This document shows positions 52,038 to 62,766 of a stretch of DNA of 64,000 nucleotides, one piece after another. The notes under the pieces are model-generated. The model saw nothing but the letters and a program-made list of their open reading frames with translations, was not told where the DNA came from and made no database searches. Source of the DNA: RPQJ01 sp963846315 (GTDB lineage Bacteria > Pseudomonadota > Gammaproteobacteria > Steroidobacterales > Steroidobacteraceae); assembly GCA_963846315.1 (NCBI GenBank), contig CAWJVM010000010.1:10515-74514 (forward strand), given 5' to 3'. How positions within the stretch are numbered: position 1 is the stretch's first letter; each line of letters opens with the position of its first letter. Position numbers and translations under genes: made by a program.

Positions 52038-55000
52038 CAGGCCTCGGCCACAGCGACGCGACGGACCGCCTGCAGCGCAACCGACAGCGAGGCAAAATCG
52101 ATCTCGGTGGTCTGCGCACGGATGTCGTTGATCACGGCGCGAGCATGCTCTGCGGCAGCCTTGTTCCGGGCAAGCCACTTGGCGAGTGACTTGACCGGAT
52201 CGGTCTCGCGCGAGGATTCGAGCACGCCCTGCGCCAGGCTGCGGTGCACTTCGAACAGCGCCTCGCGCAGGCTGCCACGCGCCACTGCATGCCAGTGACC
52301 CTGGATGTCGAGGTTCTCGATGTGCGTGCGCAACCAGTCGAGCCCGAAATAGCCGCCAACGGCGAAGTAGCCTTTCGCCGCTGCTTCGACGGTGAGCCGG
52401 CGCGACTCGGCGAGCTCGACGATGTCGGGGCTGCTGTGCAGCGCGTTGCAGGCCGCGATGCGGCGCGCCAGGTCGGCCGGTACACCGGCTCCAGCCAGTT
52501 CGCTGCTGCGCGCTTCGAACGCCGCGCGTGCCGATCCATCCAGCCATTGCAGCGGCGCGCGCGTGAGTTCCTGGATGCCGGGCCGCAGGCGTGCCACCTG
52601 CTGCTCGATGCCGAGCGTCGAACGGTGACGCTGGATCAGCCAGTAGGTGGCCTGGCGGATCAAGCCGATGGTGTCGTGCACCATGCCGTACTGCAGTGTA
52701 GTGGCTACCTTGTTGTCCAGTCGCTCGATCGCGGTCCAGAGTTCGCGCACCTCGAACACTTCACGAGCGATCGAATAGGCGCGCGCCACCGTCGCCGCGT
52801 CGGCCCCGGTGTCCTGCTGGGTGCGCGCGACGAACGTGGGACCCATGCGATTGACGATGCTGTTCGTCGTCGCGGTGACGATGATCTCGCGCTTCAGGCG
52901 GTGCTCACCCAGCAGCTTGCCGTAGCGCCCGGCCAGTCGCGGCGGGAAATAGCGGTCGAGTTCCTGGCTGAGGTACGGATCTTCCGGCACGTCCGACTGG
53001 ATCAGCTGCGCGCTCAGCGCGATCTTCGCATAGCTCAGCAGCATCGCGATTTCCGGCCGCACCAGCCCCAAGCCCGCGCGGCGCCGGTCGTCGATTTCCT
53101 CCGAGCTCGGCAGGTACTCGAGCGCGCGGTCCAGCACGCCGTCGAGTTCGAGCGAGCGGATGAAGTGCGCGTGCTCGCCGAGCCGCTCGGCCGCGCCAGC
53201 CTGCAGCAGGCTGATGGCCTGGCTCTGCAGGTAGTTGTCGCGCAGCACGAGCTGGCCGACGTCGGCCGTCATCGACTCGAGCAGCTGGTTGCGCTCGGCC
53301 GTCGACATGCGCGTGCTTTCCTGCGCCGCCTTCAGCAGGATCTTGATGTTGACCTCGTGGTCCGAGCAATCGACGCCGCCCGAATTGTCGACGAAGTCGG
53401 TGTTCATGCGCCCGCCGCGCAACGAGTACTCGATGCGCCCGAGTTGCGAGCAGCCGAGATTGCCGCCTTCACCCACGACCTTGCAGCGCAGGTCGCGGCC
53501 ATCGACACGGACCGCATCGTTGGTGCGGTCGCCCACGGCGGAGTTCGCTTCCCACGAAGCCTTCACGTAGGTGCCGATGCCGCCATTCCAGAGCAGGTCG
53601 ACTGGCAGCCTGAGGATGGCGCGGATGATCTCGGCGGGAGTCGCCTTGGGCACGTCCATGCCAAGCAGCAGCCGGGCCTGCGGCGACAGCGCAATTTCCT
53701 TGGCATTGCGCGGGAACACGCCGCCGCCTTTCGAGATCAGCCTCGCGTCGTAGTCTGTCCAGGACGAGCGGGGCAGGTTGAAGAGTCGTTCGCGTTCCTT
53801 GAACGTGCGGGCCGCGTCCGGCTCGGGGTCGAGGAAGATGTGCTGGTGGTTGAAGGCCGCCACCAGCCGGATGTGCGGCGACAGCAACATGCCATTGCCG
53901 AACACGTCGCCCGCCATGTCGCCGATGCCGGCGACGGTGAAGTCGCGCGACTGCGTGTCGAGGCCGAGTTCGCGGAAGTGCCGCTTGACGCATTCCCACG
54001 CGCCCTTGGCGGTGATGCCCATCTTCTTGTGGTCGTAGCCCGCGGACCCGCCCGAGGCGAAGGCGTCGCCGAGCCAGAAGCCGTATTCAGCCGCCAGCGC
54101 GTTGGCCGTATCGGAGAACGTCGCCGTGCCCTTGTCCGCCGCCACGACGAGGTACGGATCGTCCGGGTCGTAGCGGACGGTGCGCTCCGGCGGGATGAGC
54201 TTGTCGCCGCGCACGTTGTCGGTGATGTCGAGCAGGCCGCGGATGAAGAGCCGATAGCACTCGGTGCCTTCGCGCTGCACGTCCTCGCGGGAAGCGCCGA
54301 CGGGCATCTGCTTCGGTACGAAGCCGCCCTTGGCGCCGACCGGAACGATCAACGTGTTCTTGACGTTCTGGGCCTTCATGAGCCCCAGGATCTCAGTGCG
54401 GAAGTCCTCGCGCCGGTCGGACCAGCGCAGGCCGCCGCGCGCGACCATGCCCATGCGCAGGTGCACACCCTCGACGCGTGGCGAGTAGACCCAGATCTCG
54501 AACATCGGGCGTGGCTTCGGCAATTCCGGCAGCAGCTTCGGGTCGAGCTTGAACGACAGGTATGGCTTGGGTTGGCCGTCCATGCCGTGCTGGTAATGGT
54601 TGGTGCGCAGCGTGGCCATGATCACTGCGTGGAACGAGCGCAGGATGCGGTCGTCGTCCGGACTCGTGACCTTTTCGAGTGCGTCATCGATGTCCTCGGC
54701 GAACGCTCGCACCTGCGACGCGCGCGTCGAGGCTTTCAGCTGCGGATCGAAGCGTGATTCGAAGGTCCAGGCGAGTCGGGCGGCGATGGCAGGATTGCGG
54801 GCCAGCACCGCTTCCATGTAGCGCTGGCTGAAGGGGATGCCGGTCTGCAGCAGGTAGCGGCAGACGGCACGCAGGATCAGTGCCTGGCGCCAGTCGAGAC
54901 CCGCAGCCAGCACCAGTCGATTGAAGCCGTCGCTCTCGGCCTGGCCGTGATGCACGGCGAAGAACGCCTGCTCGAAACGTCGACCTTCGAGTTCCGGATC

Positions 55001-56863
55001 GAGCGTACGGCCGCCCGCGTGTTTCACCTCGATGTCCTGGATCCAGAGCGTGGACCCGTCGGTCGGCGCGACGCGGTACGGGCGTTCGTTAAGGATGCGC
55101 AGGTCGAAATTTTCGAGCAGCGGCAGGATGTCGGACATCGCGACGGGTTCACCGCGGCGGTAGAGACGCAAGTGGAGTGCGCCACTCGCTGTGTCGCCCG
55201 GGCGCAATTCCATGCCCAGTGCGGTCGGGCCGGCGCCCAGAGCTGCGAGTTCCTGCAGGTCATGGATGGCTTCAGCCGGCGGGACGTCCTCCTCGTACGC
55301 GACGGGGAACGCGTCTTCGAATCGCGTCGCCAGCTGATCGGCAACGTCGGGTGCCAGCTGCGCGTGCAGTTCGTCTCGCAGGTGGTCGGTCCATGTCCGC
55401 ATCGCGGCAGTGATTCGCTGCTCGATGCGCTCGACCTCGGCCACGACGCCGCGGGCCGGGTCCGTTCGCACCAGGATGTGCAGCCGGGCCAGTGTCGATT
55501 CGGAAATCTGCACCTGCGACTCGAGGTCCACGCCGGCGAGTTCCTCCAGCAGGATGCGCTCGATGCGTTCGCGGACCTGGGTGTTGTAGTGATCGCGCGG
55601 CACGTACAGCAGGCACGAAAAGAAGCGCTGGTACGGGTCGCGACGCGCGAACAGGCGCACGCGCTGGCGCTCGTACAGGTTGACGATGCCGCGTGTCGTT
55701 CGCACGAGTTCCGCCACCGTCGACTGGAACAATTCGTCTCGAGGAAACGTTTCCAGTACGTGCATCAGCGCCTTGCCGTCGTGGCTGGTCGGCGAGACGC
55801 CGATGTGGTCCACCACGCGCTGCACCTTGTGACGCAGCAGGGGAATCTCCCGCGGACTGGTGCTGTAGGTGCTCGACGTGAACAGGCCGATGAAACGCCG
55901 CTCGCCGGTGACGCGGCCGCGTTTGTCGAACGACTTGATGCCGACGTAGTCGAGGTACGTCGCGCGGTGCACCGTGGAGACCGAATTGGCCTTGGTCACG
56001 ATCAGCAAGTCGACCTCGCGGGCCTTGCGCTGCAGCTCTCCCGTCAATACCGTCGGCTGCGGTTTCGGACGGCCTTCACCGGTTCGCAACAGGCCGAGCC
56101 CGGAACGCGGCACCGGCACCAGTTGATCCATCGAGCGGGTGCGCTCGAGCCGGTACTCGCGATAACCGAGGAAGGTGAAGTGGTTGTCGGTGAGCCAGTC
56201 GAGGAACTCGACCGCTTCCTTTTCCTCCCGGCGCGGAATCGCCGGCACGCCTGCGTCCACTTCCCGGGCAATGTCGAGTGCGCGCTGGCGGATGGCCGGC
56301 CAGTCCGCAACGGCCAGTCGCACGTCCTCCAGCATGCGCAGGATGTTCACCCGCAATGCCTCGTGCCGCGCCGGATCGCCGATGCGCGGCACGGCCACGT
56401 GCTGCCAGGATTCCATCGTGCCGAGCGGGCTTTCCCGCTCTTCCATGCTGAGCAGCTTGCCGCGACGGTCGCGTGCCATGCGCAGGACCGGGTGAATCAT
56501 CAACTGGATTGCCAGGCGGGAGTCGCCGAGCACCACGGCCAGCGAGTCCACGAGGAACGGCATGTCCTCGGTCACGACCTCGACGATCGTGAACGGCGAT
56601 TCCCAGCCGTCGCGTGCCCGCTCCGGATTGAACACGCGAACCTTGGGTTCGCCGGCACGGCGAATCGTGCCGAATTCCAGGTGTCCGGCGGCCGCTGCCG
56701 CGAAAGCGACTGAATCACGCAGCCGCAGGTCTTCCTCACCGACGCCGCGGTAGTACGCTTGCACGAACGCAGGCAACGGCAGCGCAGCTCCGCGATTCTT
56801 GCGCGCGAGCTTCGCGATGTCGTCGATCAGGTGCTGTCGAGCAGCGGGGATCGTTCCTGGCAT
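52037..56863 (-). CDS. gdhB: NAD-specific glutamate dehydrogenase, large (180 kDa) type
   Basis: 1608-residue enzyme deaminating glutamate to 2-oxoglutarate with NAD. N-terminal ACT-like regulatory regions (about 30-600) precede the catalytic core. FKLDPKLLPELPKPRPMFEIW (in two blocks, about 760), GMVARGGLRWSDRREDFRTE (about 797), NTLIVPVGAKGGFV (about 827, active Lys) and the NAD-domain GIGDMAGDVFGNGMLLS (about 975) match the large GDH family. ATG at 56863 (MPGTIPAARQHLIDD) has AGGA upstream and gives the family length; the frame from 57010 adds 49 unlikely residues. The size is full and no break is seen. Confidence 0.95.
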   Translation of the reverse strand: MPGTIPAARQHLIDDIAKLARKNRGAALPLPAFVQAYYRGVGEEDLRLRDSVAFAAAAAGHLEFGTIRRAGEPKVRVFNPERARDGWESPFTIVEVVTEDMPFLVDSLAVVLGDSRLAIQLMIHPVLRMARDRRGKLLSMEERESPLGTMESWQHVAVPRIGDPARHEALRVNILRMLEDVRLAVADWPAIRQRALDIAREVDAGVPAIPRREEKEAVEFLDWLTDNHFTFLGYREYRLERTRSMDQLVPVPRSGLGLLRTGEGRPKPQPTVLTGELQRKAREVDLLIVTKANSVSTVHRATYLDYVGIKSFDKRGRVTGERRFIGLFTSSTYSTSPREIPLLRHKVQRVVDHIGVSPTSHDGKALMHVLETFPRDELFQSTVAELVRTTRGIVNLYERQRVRLFARRDPYQRFFSCLLYVPRDHYNTQVRERIERILLEELAGVDLESQVQISESTLARLHILVRTDPARGVVAEVERIEQRITAAMRTWTDHLRDELHAQLAPDVADQLATRFEDAFPVAYEEDVPPAEAIHDLQELAALGAGPTALGMELRPGDTASGALHLRLYRRGEPVAMSDILPLLENFDLRILNERPYRVAPTDGSTLWIQDIEVKHAGGRTLDPELEGRRFEQAFFAVHHGQAESDGFNRLVLAAGLDWRQALILRAVCRYLLQTGIPFSQRYMEAVLARNPAIAARLAWTFESRFDPQLKASTRASQVRAFAEDIDDALEKVTSPDDDRILRSFHAVIMATLRTNHYQHGMDGQPKPYLSFKLDPKLLPELPKPRPMFEIWVYSPRVEGVHLRMGMVARGGLRWSDRREDFRTEILGLMKAQNVKNTLIVPVGAKGGFVPKQMPVGASREDVQREGTECYRLFIRGLLDITDNVRGDKLIPPERTVRYDPDDPYLVVAADKGTATFSDTANALAAEYGFWLGDAFASGGSAGYDHKKMGITAKGAWECVKRHFRELGLDTQSRDFTVAGIGDMAGDVFGNGMLLSPHIRLVAAFNHQHIFLDPEPDAARTFKERERLFNLPRSSWTDYDARLISKGGGVFPRNAKEIALSPQARLLLGMDVPKATPAEIIRAILRLPVDLLWNGGIGTYVKASWEANSAVGDRTNDAVRVDGRDLRCKVVGEGGNLGCSQLGRIEYSLRGGRMNTDFVDNSGGVDCSDHEVNIKILLKAAQESTRMSTAERNQLLESMTADVGQLVLRDNYLQSQAISLLQAGAAERLGEHAHFIRSLELDGVLDRALEYLPSSEEIDDRRRAGLGLVRPEIAMLLSYAKIALSAQLIQSDVPEDPYLSQELDRYFPPRLAGRYGKLLGEHRLKREIIVTATTNSIVNRMGPTFVARTQQDTGADAATVARAYSIAREVFEVRELWTAIERLDNKVATTLQYGMVHDTIGLIRQATYWLIQRHRSTLGIEQQVARLRPGIQELTRAPLQWLDGSARAAFEARSSELAGAGVPADLARRIAACNALHSSPDIVELAESRRLTVEAAAKGYFAVGGYFGLDWLRTHIENLDIQGHWHAVARGSLREALFEVHRSLAQGVLESSRETDPVKSLAKWLARNKAAAEHARAVINDIRAQTTEIDFASLSVALQAVRRVAVAEA

Positions 56864-56897
56864 GGCGGGGCGTCCTTGGTATGTCGCATTTTTGTAG

Positions 56898-57437
56898 TCA
56901 TCGGGCCGGTCGATGGCGTGGCGCGCGGCGTGGTGTCTGTGGGCACCGCGCGCCTGGAACCGCGCGCGACTTTCTCGTCGCACGCAGGTCCACGGAAAGG
57001 GATTCTGCACGCTGCGTGAGCACCCCGAGCAGGCGGTCGAGCGCCGCCCGGTCGTCGTGCGTCAGCGTGTCGAGCAGTGAACGCTCGAATTCGAGGGCGA
57101 GCGGGGCGACGCCGCGATAGACGGCGGCTCCGGCCGCCGACACCTGCAGGATCGAGCGACGCCGGTCATCGGTTGCGACTTCCCGGCGCAGGCGACCGGC
57201 GCGGAGCAGGCGATTGACGGCGCGGCTCACGGCGACGGCATCCATGCGGCTCTTGGCGGCGACTTCGCGGGCCGACAGGCCCGGATGGCGCATGAGCACC
57301 GCGATGACCCGCCATTCGGGGATCGTGAGCCCGAAACGTTCTTCGTACGCCGCGGCAATCGCGCTGCTCGTCACGTTGGCGAGCACCGACAGCCGGTACG
57401 GCAGGAACGATTCGAGTTGGATCAACGGCGAGGTCAA
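56898..57437 (-). CDS. MarR family transcriptional regulator
   Basis: 179-residue winged-helix regulator. The dimerisation helices (LPYRLSVLANVTSSAIAAAYE, about 10-30) precede the DNA-binding part with the recognition helix SRMDAVAVSRAVNRLL (about 66-81) and the wing VATDDRRRSILQVS. A long Arg/Pro-rich tail follows (about 155-179). A TTG at 57437 is chosen as start because a TACAAT (minus strand, 57476-57471) lies about 35 bases upstream; a GTG at 57488 would add 17 residues and overlap that element. It is 34 bases before the glutamate dehydrogenase gene and may regulate it, which is untested. Confidence 0.75.
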   Translation of the reverse strand: MTSPLIQLESFLPYRLSVLANVTSSAIAAAYEERFGLTIPEWRVIAVLMRHPGLSAREVAAKSRMDAVAVSRAVNRLLRAGRLRREVATDDRRRSILQVSAAGAAVYRGVAPLALEFERSLLDTLTHDDRAALDRLLGVLTQRAESLSVDLRATRKSRAVPGARCPQTPRRAPRHRPAR

Positions 57438-57526
57438 GGCGGGAGGGCCGTCCGCAGCAGAAGTTTTCGATTGTAACGATTCGGGCACCGGCAGCGCCAG
57501 TTCATGCGCGGCGTAACCGCGCCAGT

Positions 57527-58519
57527 TCAGGGACGGTGCGGCCGCGCCAGGTACTCGTGCGTCTGCATTTCCGCGAGGCGACTGCGCGTGCGGTCGAACT
57601 CGAAACGCAGGCGATCGCCGAGGTACAGTCCGTCGACGGGCGCGTGCGCGGCCACGACCAGCTTTACGCCCCGGTCGTAGAATTCGTCGACCAGTGCGAT
57701 GAACCGGCGCGCCGGGTTGTCCAGGGTCGGGTCCATCTGCGGGACGCCGCTGATCAGCACGGTGTGGAAGTCGCGCGCGATTTCGACGTAATCGGCCTGC
57801 GAGCGCGGTCCGTCGCAGATGGCGTCGAACTCGAACCACACCACCTCGTCTGCCTGCGCGACGACGGGGATGTCGCGTCCCTCGATGACCAGCTGGCCCG
57901 GCGTGCCGCTGTCACCGCCGCAGAGATCGGCAAAACGCTTTGCGAGCTGTTGCCGTGTGTCGGGCAGCCGCGCATCGAGGTACAGCGGTGCCTTCTCGAG
58001 CATGCGCAGGCGGTAGTCCTCGCCGGCGTCGACCTGGACGACTTCGCAATGCCGTTCGATGGCGGCGATGGCCGGCAGGAACCGTTGCCGCTGCAGTCCG
58101 TCGCGGTAAAGCCCGGCCGGCGGCAGGTTCGAGGTGAAGACCAGCGTGACGCCACGGTCGAACAGGCCTGCAAATAAACCGCCGAGCAGCATGGCGTCGG
58201 CGATGTCGCTGACGAACAGTTCGTCCAGGCACAGGACCCGAGTGTCGCGCGCAATGTCTGCCGCCACGCGCTCGAGCGGATCGGGCACGTCGCGCAACTC
58301 ACCGAGGCGCGCGTGCACGTCCTTCATCAGGCGGTGAAAGTGTTCGCGCCGGGTCGGCACCCCGACCTTTGCATGGAAGAGGTCCATCAGGAAGGTCTTG
58401 CCGCGACCGACGCCACCCCAGAGGTAGACGCCTCGCTCGCCCGCAACGCCGCTGCCCGCAGGACGCAGCCGGTCGCGCCAGCGGCCGAGGATAGCCTGGC
58501 CGGGAGCGTGTTTGCGCAT
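57527..58519 (-). CDS. zapE: ZapE/AFG1-family ATPase (N-terminus out of frame)
   Basis: 330 visible residues of the cell-division-associated AFG1 ATPase. Walker A is GVYLWGGVGRGKTFLMDLFH (about 29-48), Walker B VLCLDELFVSDIADAMLLGG (about 95-114), followed by FTSNLPPAGLYRDGLQRQRF (about 128) and RFIALVDEFYDRGVKLVV near the C-terminus. The family has about 40 further N-terminal residues containing a TPT...Y...D..Q..AV..L pattern; these are encoded upstream in a different frame (see 58511-58640). ATG at 58519 may be used for a shortened but possibly active protein. Confidence 0.85.
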   Translation of the reverse strand: MRKHAPGQAILGRWRDRLRPAGSGVAGERGVYLWGGVGRGKTFLMDLFHAKVGVPTRREHFHRLMKDVHARLGELRDVPDPLERVAADIARDTRVLCLDELFVSDIADAMLLGGLFAGLFDRGVTLVFTSNLPPAGLYRDGLQRQRFLPAIAAIERHCEVVQVDAGEDYRLRMLEKAPLYLDARLPDTRQQLAKRFADLCGGDSGTPGQLVIEGRDIPVVAQADEVVWFEFDAICDGPRSQADYVEIARDFHTVLISGVPQMDPTLDNPARRFIALVDEFYDRGVKLVVAAHAPVDGLYLGDRLRFEFDRTRSRLAEMQTHEYLARPHRP

Positions 58520-58640
58520 AGCGCAGGCGCACGGCGAGGTCCGACAGGCGCTCGACCGCATGCTGTTGTGACGCATCCGCGCGATAGCCGTGACGAACGA
58601 GGGCGGCTGCGTATTCCTGGTCGCAGGTCGGCGTGACGCG
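58511..58640 (-). pseudogene. Out-of-frame N-terminal segment of zapE
   Basis: In the frame running from 58640, the translation reads TPTCDQEYAAALVRHGYRAD and then ASQQHAVERLSDLAVRLRYA, which fits the ZapE/AFG1 N-terminus (TPT, DxxQ, AVxRL). It continues into an unrelated frame past about 58510, while the ATPase continues in another. The segment also has no ATG, GTG or TTG start after the in-frame TGA at 58643-58641. A one- or two-base indel near 58505-58525, plus a lost start, would explain it; sequencing error is equally possible. Confidence 0.65.
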
Positions 58641-58654
58641 TCATGCGTACCACG

Positions 58655-60605
<1,951 letters not shown>

Positions 60606-60615
60606 ACCCCGAATG

Positions 60616-62640
60616 CTAGCCGCTGGCGCCTTTGCGCACCATGGCGGAAGCGACGAGCTCCGCAATGTCGCGCGTCTGGATCGTCTCGTTCAGGTTTTTC
60701 GTCTTCAAGCCGTCACCGAGCATGACGGAGCAGTACGGGCAGGCAGTCGCGATCACCTTGGGACGCTGCGGCAGGCCCTGCTCGACGCGGGTGACGTTGA
60801 TGCGTGTGCCGATGTGCTCCTCCATCCACATGCGCGCGCCGCCGGCGCCGCAGCACATCGATTTCTCGCGGTGCAGCGGGAACTCGAGCAGCGCGTCCCT
60901 GGCAACGCGACCGAGCACGGCACGAGGTGCCTCGAATTCGCCGTTGTGGCGGCCGAGGTAGCAGGGATCGTGCAGCAGCACGCGTTCGTGCGTCGGCCGC
61001 ACTTCGATGCGCTTCTCAGTCAGCAGCCGGTCGATCAGTTGCGTGTGGTGCACGACCTCCCAGTGGCCGCCGAACTCCGGGTACTCATTGCGCAGCGAAT
61101 TGAACGCATGCGGGTCGCAGGTCACGATCTGTTTTACGCCCAGCCCATTGAAGGACTCGACCAGCGTGCTTGCCAGTTGCTGGAACAGCATCTCGTTGCC
61201 TGCACGCCGCACGCACTCGCCGGTGGTGGGTTCCTGCGCGCCGAGGATGCCGAAGCTCACTCCCGCTTCGCGCAGGATCTCGACGAACGCTCGAGCGATT
61301 TTCTGGCCGTTCAGGTCGAACGATTCCGCGGAGCCCACGTAGAACAACCACTCCACCTGCGCCATGTCCGCGGCGCTGCGGATCAACGGTACGTCGAGAT
61401 CCTTGGCCCAGTCGCCGCGGGTGTCCGCCGGCAGTCCCCAGGGGTTCGACTGCACTTCGTACGCGTCGAACACGTTCTTGAGCTCGGCAGGGAACTCGCC
61501 TTCCATCATCACGCGGTGCTGGCGCAGCTTGTAGAACTTCGGCAGCAGCTCGAGTTCGATGGGGCAGGCGGCTTCGCAATAACCGCAGGTGGTGCAGGAC
61601 CACAGCGTGTCCTCGCTGATGACGTCGCCCACCAGCGCCGGCAGGTTCGCCTTTGCTTCGCCGCCCGCGAGAATGGCCTCGCGTTGCTCGAGCAGGTGGT
61701 GCTTCAGGCTGTCGTTGACGCCCTTCATCGACAGCGGCTTGCCGGTCTGGAAGGCCGGGCAGGCATCCTTGCAGCGGCCGCATTCCGTGCACGTGAAGGC
61801 GTCGAGCGCGTCTTTCCAGGCGAGGTCGGCCACGCTGCGCGCGCCGACCTTCAGTTCGCTGGCGTCGGCCGAATCGTCCAACAGCGGGCTCAGGTCGACC
61901 GTGGGCACCGCGTTGGCTGGCTTGCCGCGACGGAAGTAGAGCGCTGGCAGCGCGGTGACGATGTGGAAGTGCTCGCCGACTGGCAGCAGCACGAGGAAGG
62001 CGCACACCGTGATCATCTGCGTCCAGTACGCGACGGCGGCGGCGGTCGCGAGTGCAGCAGGCGTCCAACCGGAGACCAGCGTCGCAAGCCAGCCCCCAAT
62101 CGGGGCATGGGCGCTCTCGTGCGCGATGGCCGCGACCGAGCCGGAGAGCTGTGCGAAGCGAAACGCGTCGAACGCAAAGTCCGTGAGCATGATGATCGTG
62201 ATCAGGCCGAGTACCAGCAGGCCTTCGCGATTGCGCTCGAGCCGGGCCGGCTTGAGCACCAACCGCCGATAGAACGCGTAACCGACGGCCAGCAGCACGC
62301 CGACCTCGACCAGGTCCTTCCAGACGGTGAAGGCGTCGCCCAGCGGCCCGGTGAGCGCGAACTCCTCGTTGAACCCGATCACGATCAGCTGGACCTTGCG
62401 CACCAGCAGCGAGACGAACCCGAGGAAGATGACCGTGTGCATCACGCCCGGCTTCCATTCGCGACGGATCATCCGTTGCTGCAGCAGGCCGTTCGACAGG
62501 ACCGTGCGCGCTCGAGCCCAGGGATGGTCCCAGCGAACCTCGGGCTGCAGGGCGGCGACGATGGCGAGCTTGCGAGCGCTGAGCCAGGTGAACGCCGCGA
62601 ACGCGACGAGCAGCAGGGCAGTGATTCCAAACGGGCTCAA
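60616..62640 (-). CDS. Membrane-bound FeS oxidoreductase (FadF/heterodisulfide-reductase D-like)
   Basis: 674-residue protein with about six N-terminal membrane helices resembling the nitrate-reductase gamma subunit (about 1-250), two 4Fe-4S motifs (CTECGRCKDACPAF about 290 and CTTCGYCEAACPIELE about 355) and two C-terminal CCG domains with CCGAGGARMWMEE (about 605). Such proteins pass electrons between ETF or acyl-CoA dehydrogenases and quinones. The start is TTG at 62640 preceded by AGGAGG six bases upstream, a strong site. The longer frame to 62919 would overlap the divergent etfD gene. Divergence from ETF:QO supports a role in fatty-acid electron transfer. Confidence 0.88.
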   Translation of the reverse strand: MSPFGITALLLVAFAAFTWLSARKLAIVAALQPEVRWDHPWARARTVLSNGLLQQRMIRREWKPGVMHTVIFLGFVSLLVRKVQLIVIGFNEEFALTGPLGDAFTVWKDLVEVGVLLAVGYAFYRRLVLKPARLERNREGLLVLGLITIIMLTDFAFDAFRFAQLSGSVAAIAHESAHAPIGGWLATLVSGWTPAALATAAAVAYWTQMITVCAFLVLLPVGEHFHIVTALPALYFRRGKPANAVPTVDLSPLLDDSADASELKVGARSVADLAWKDALDAFTCTECGRCKDACPAFQTGKPLSMKGVNDSLKHHLLEQREAILAGGEAKANLPALVGDVISEDTLWSCTTCGYCEAACPIELELLPKFYKLRQHRVMMEGEFPAELKNVFDAYEVQSNPWGLPADTRGDWAKDLDVPLIRSAADMAQVEWLFYVGSAESFDLNGQKIARAFVEILREAGVSFGILGAQEPTTGECVRRAGNEMLFQQLASTLVESFNGLGVKQIVTCDPHAFNSLRNEYPEFGGHWEVVHHTQLIDRLLTEKRIEVRPTHERVLLHDPCYLGRHNGEFEAPRAVLGRVARDALLEFPLHREKSMCCGAGGARMWMEEHIGTRINVTRVEQGLPQRPKVIATACPYCSVMLGDGLKTKNLNETIQTRDIAELVASAMVRKGASG

Positions 62641-62766
62641 GACGACCTCCTGCGGCGCCAGCCGGTCCGACGCGCGAATATTGCGCTGCACTATCACGAG
62701 GGGACTCACGATGTACAATTCGGGTTTCCACCACAGGCCGCCATGGGCGGTACGGGGGCACGGTTC

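Noticed and set aside
52244..56713. Two long plus-strand open frames (52244-54757 and 54947-56713)
   Set aside because: They lie antisense to the intact glutamate dehydrogenase gene and have the Arg/His/Asp-rich composition of frame shadows in high-GC DNA, with no recognisable domain.
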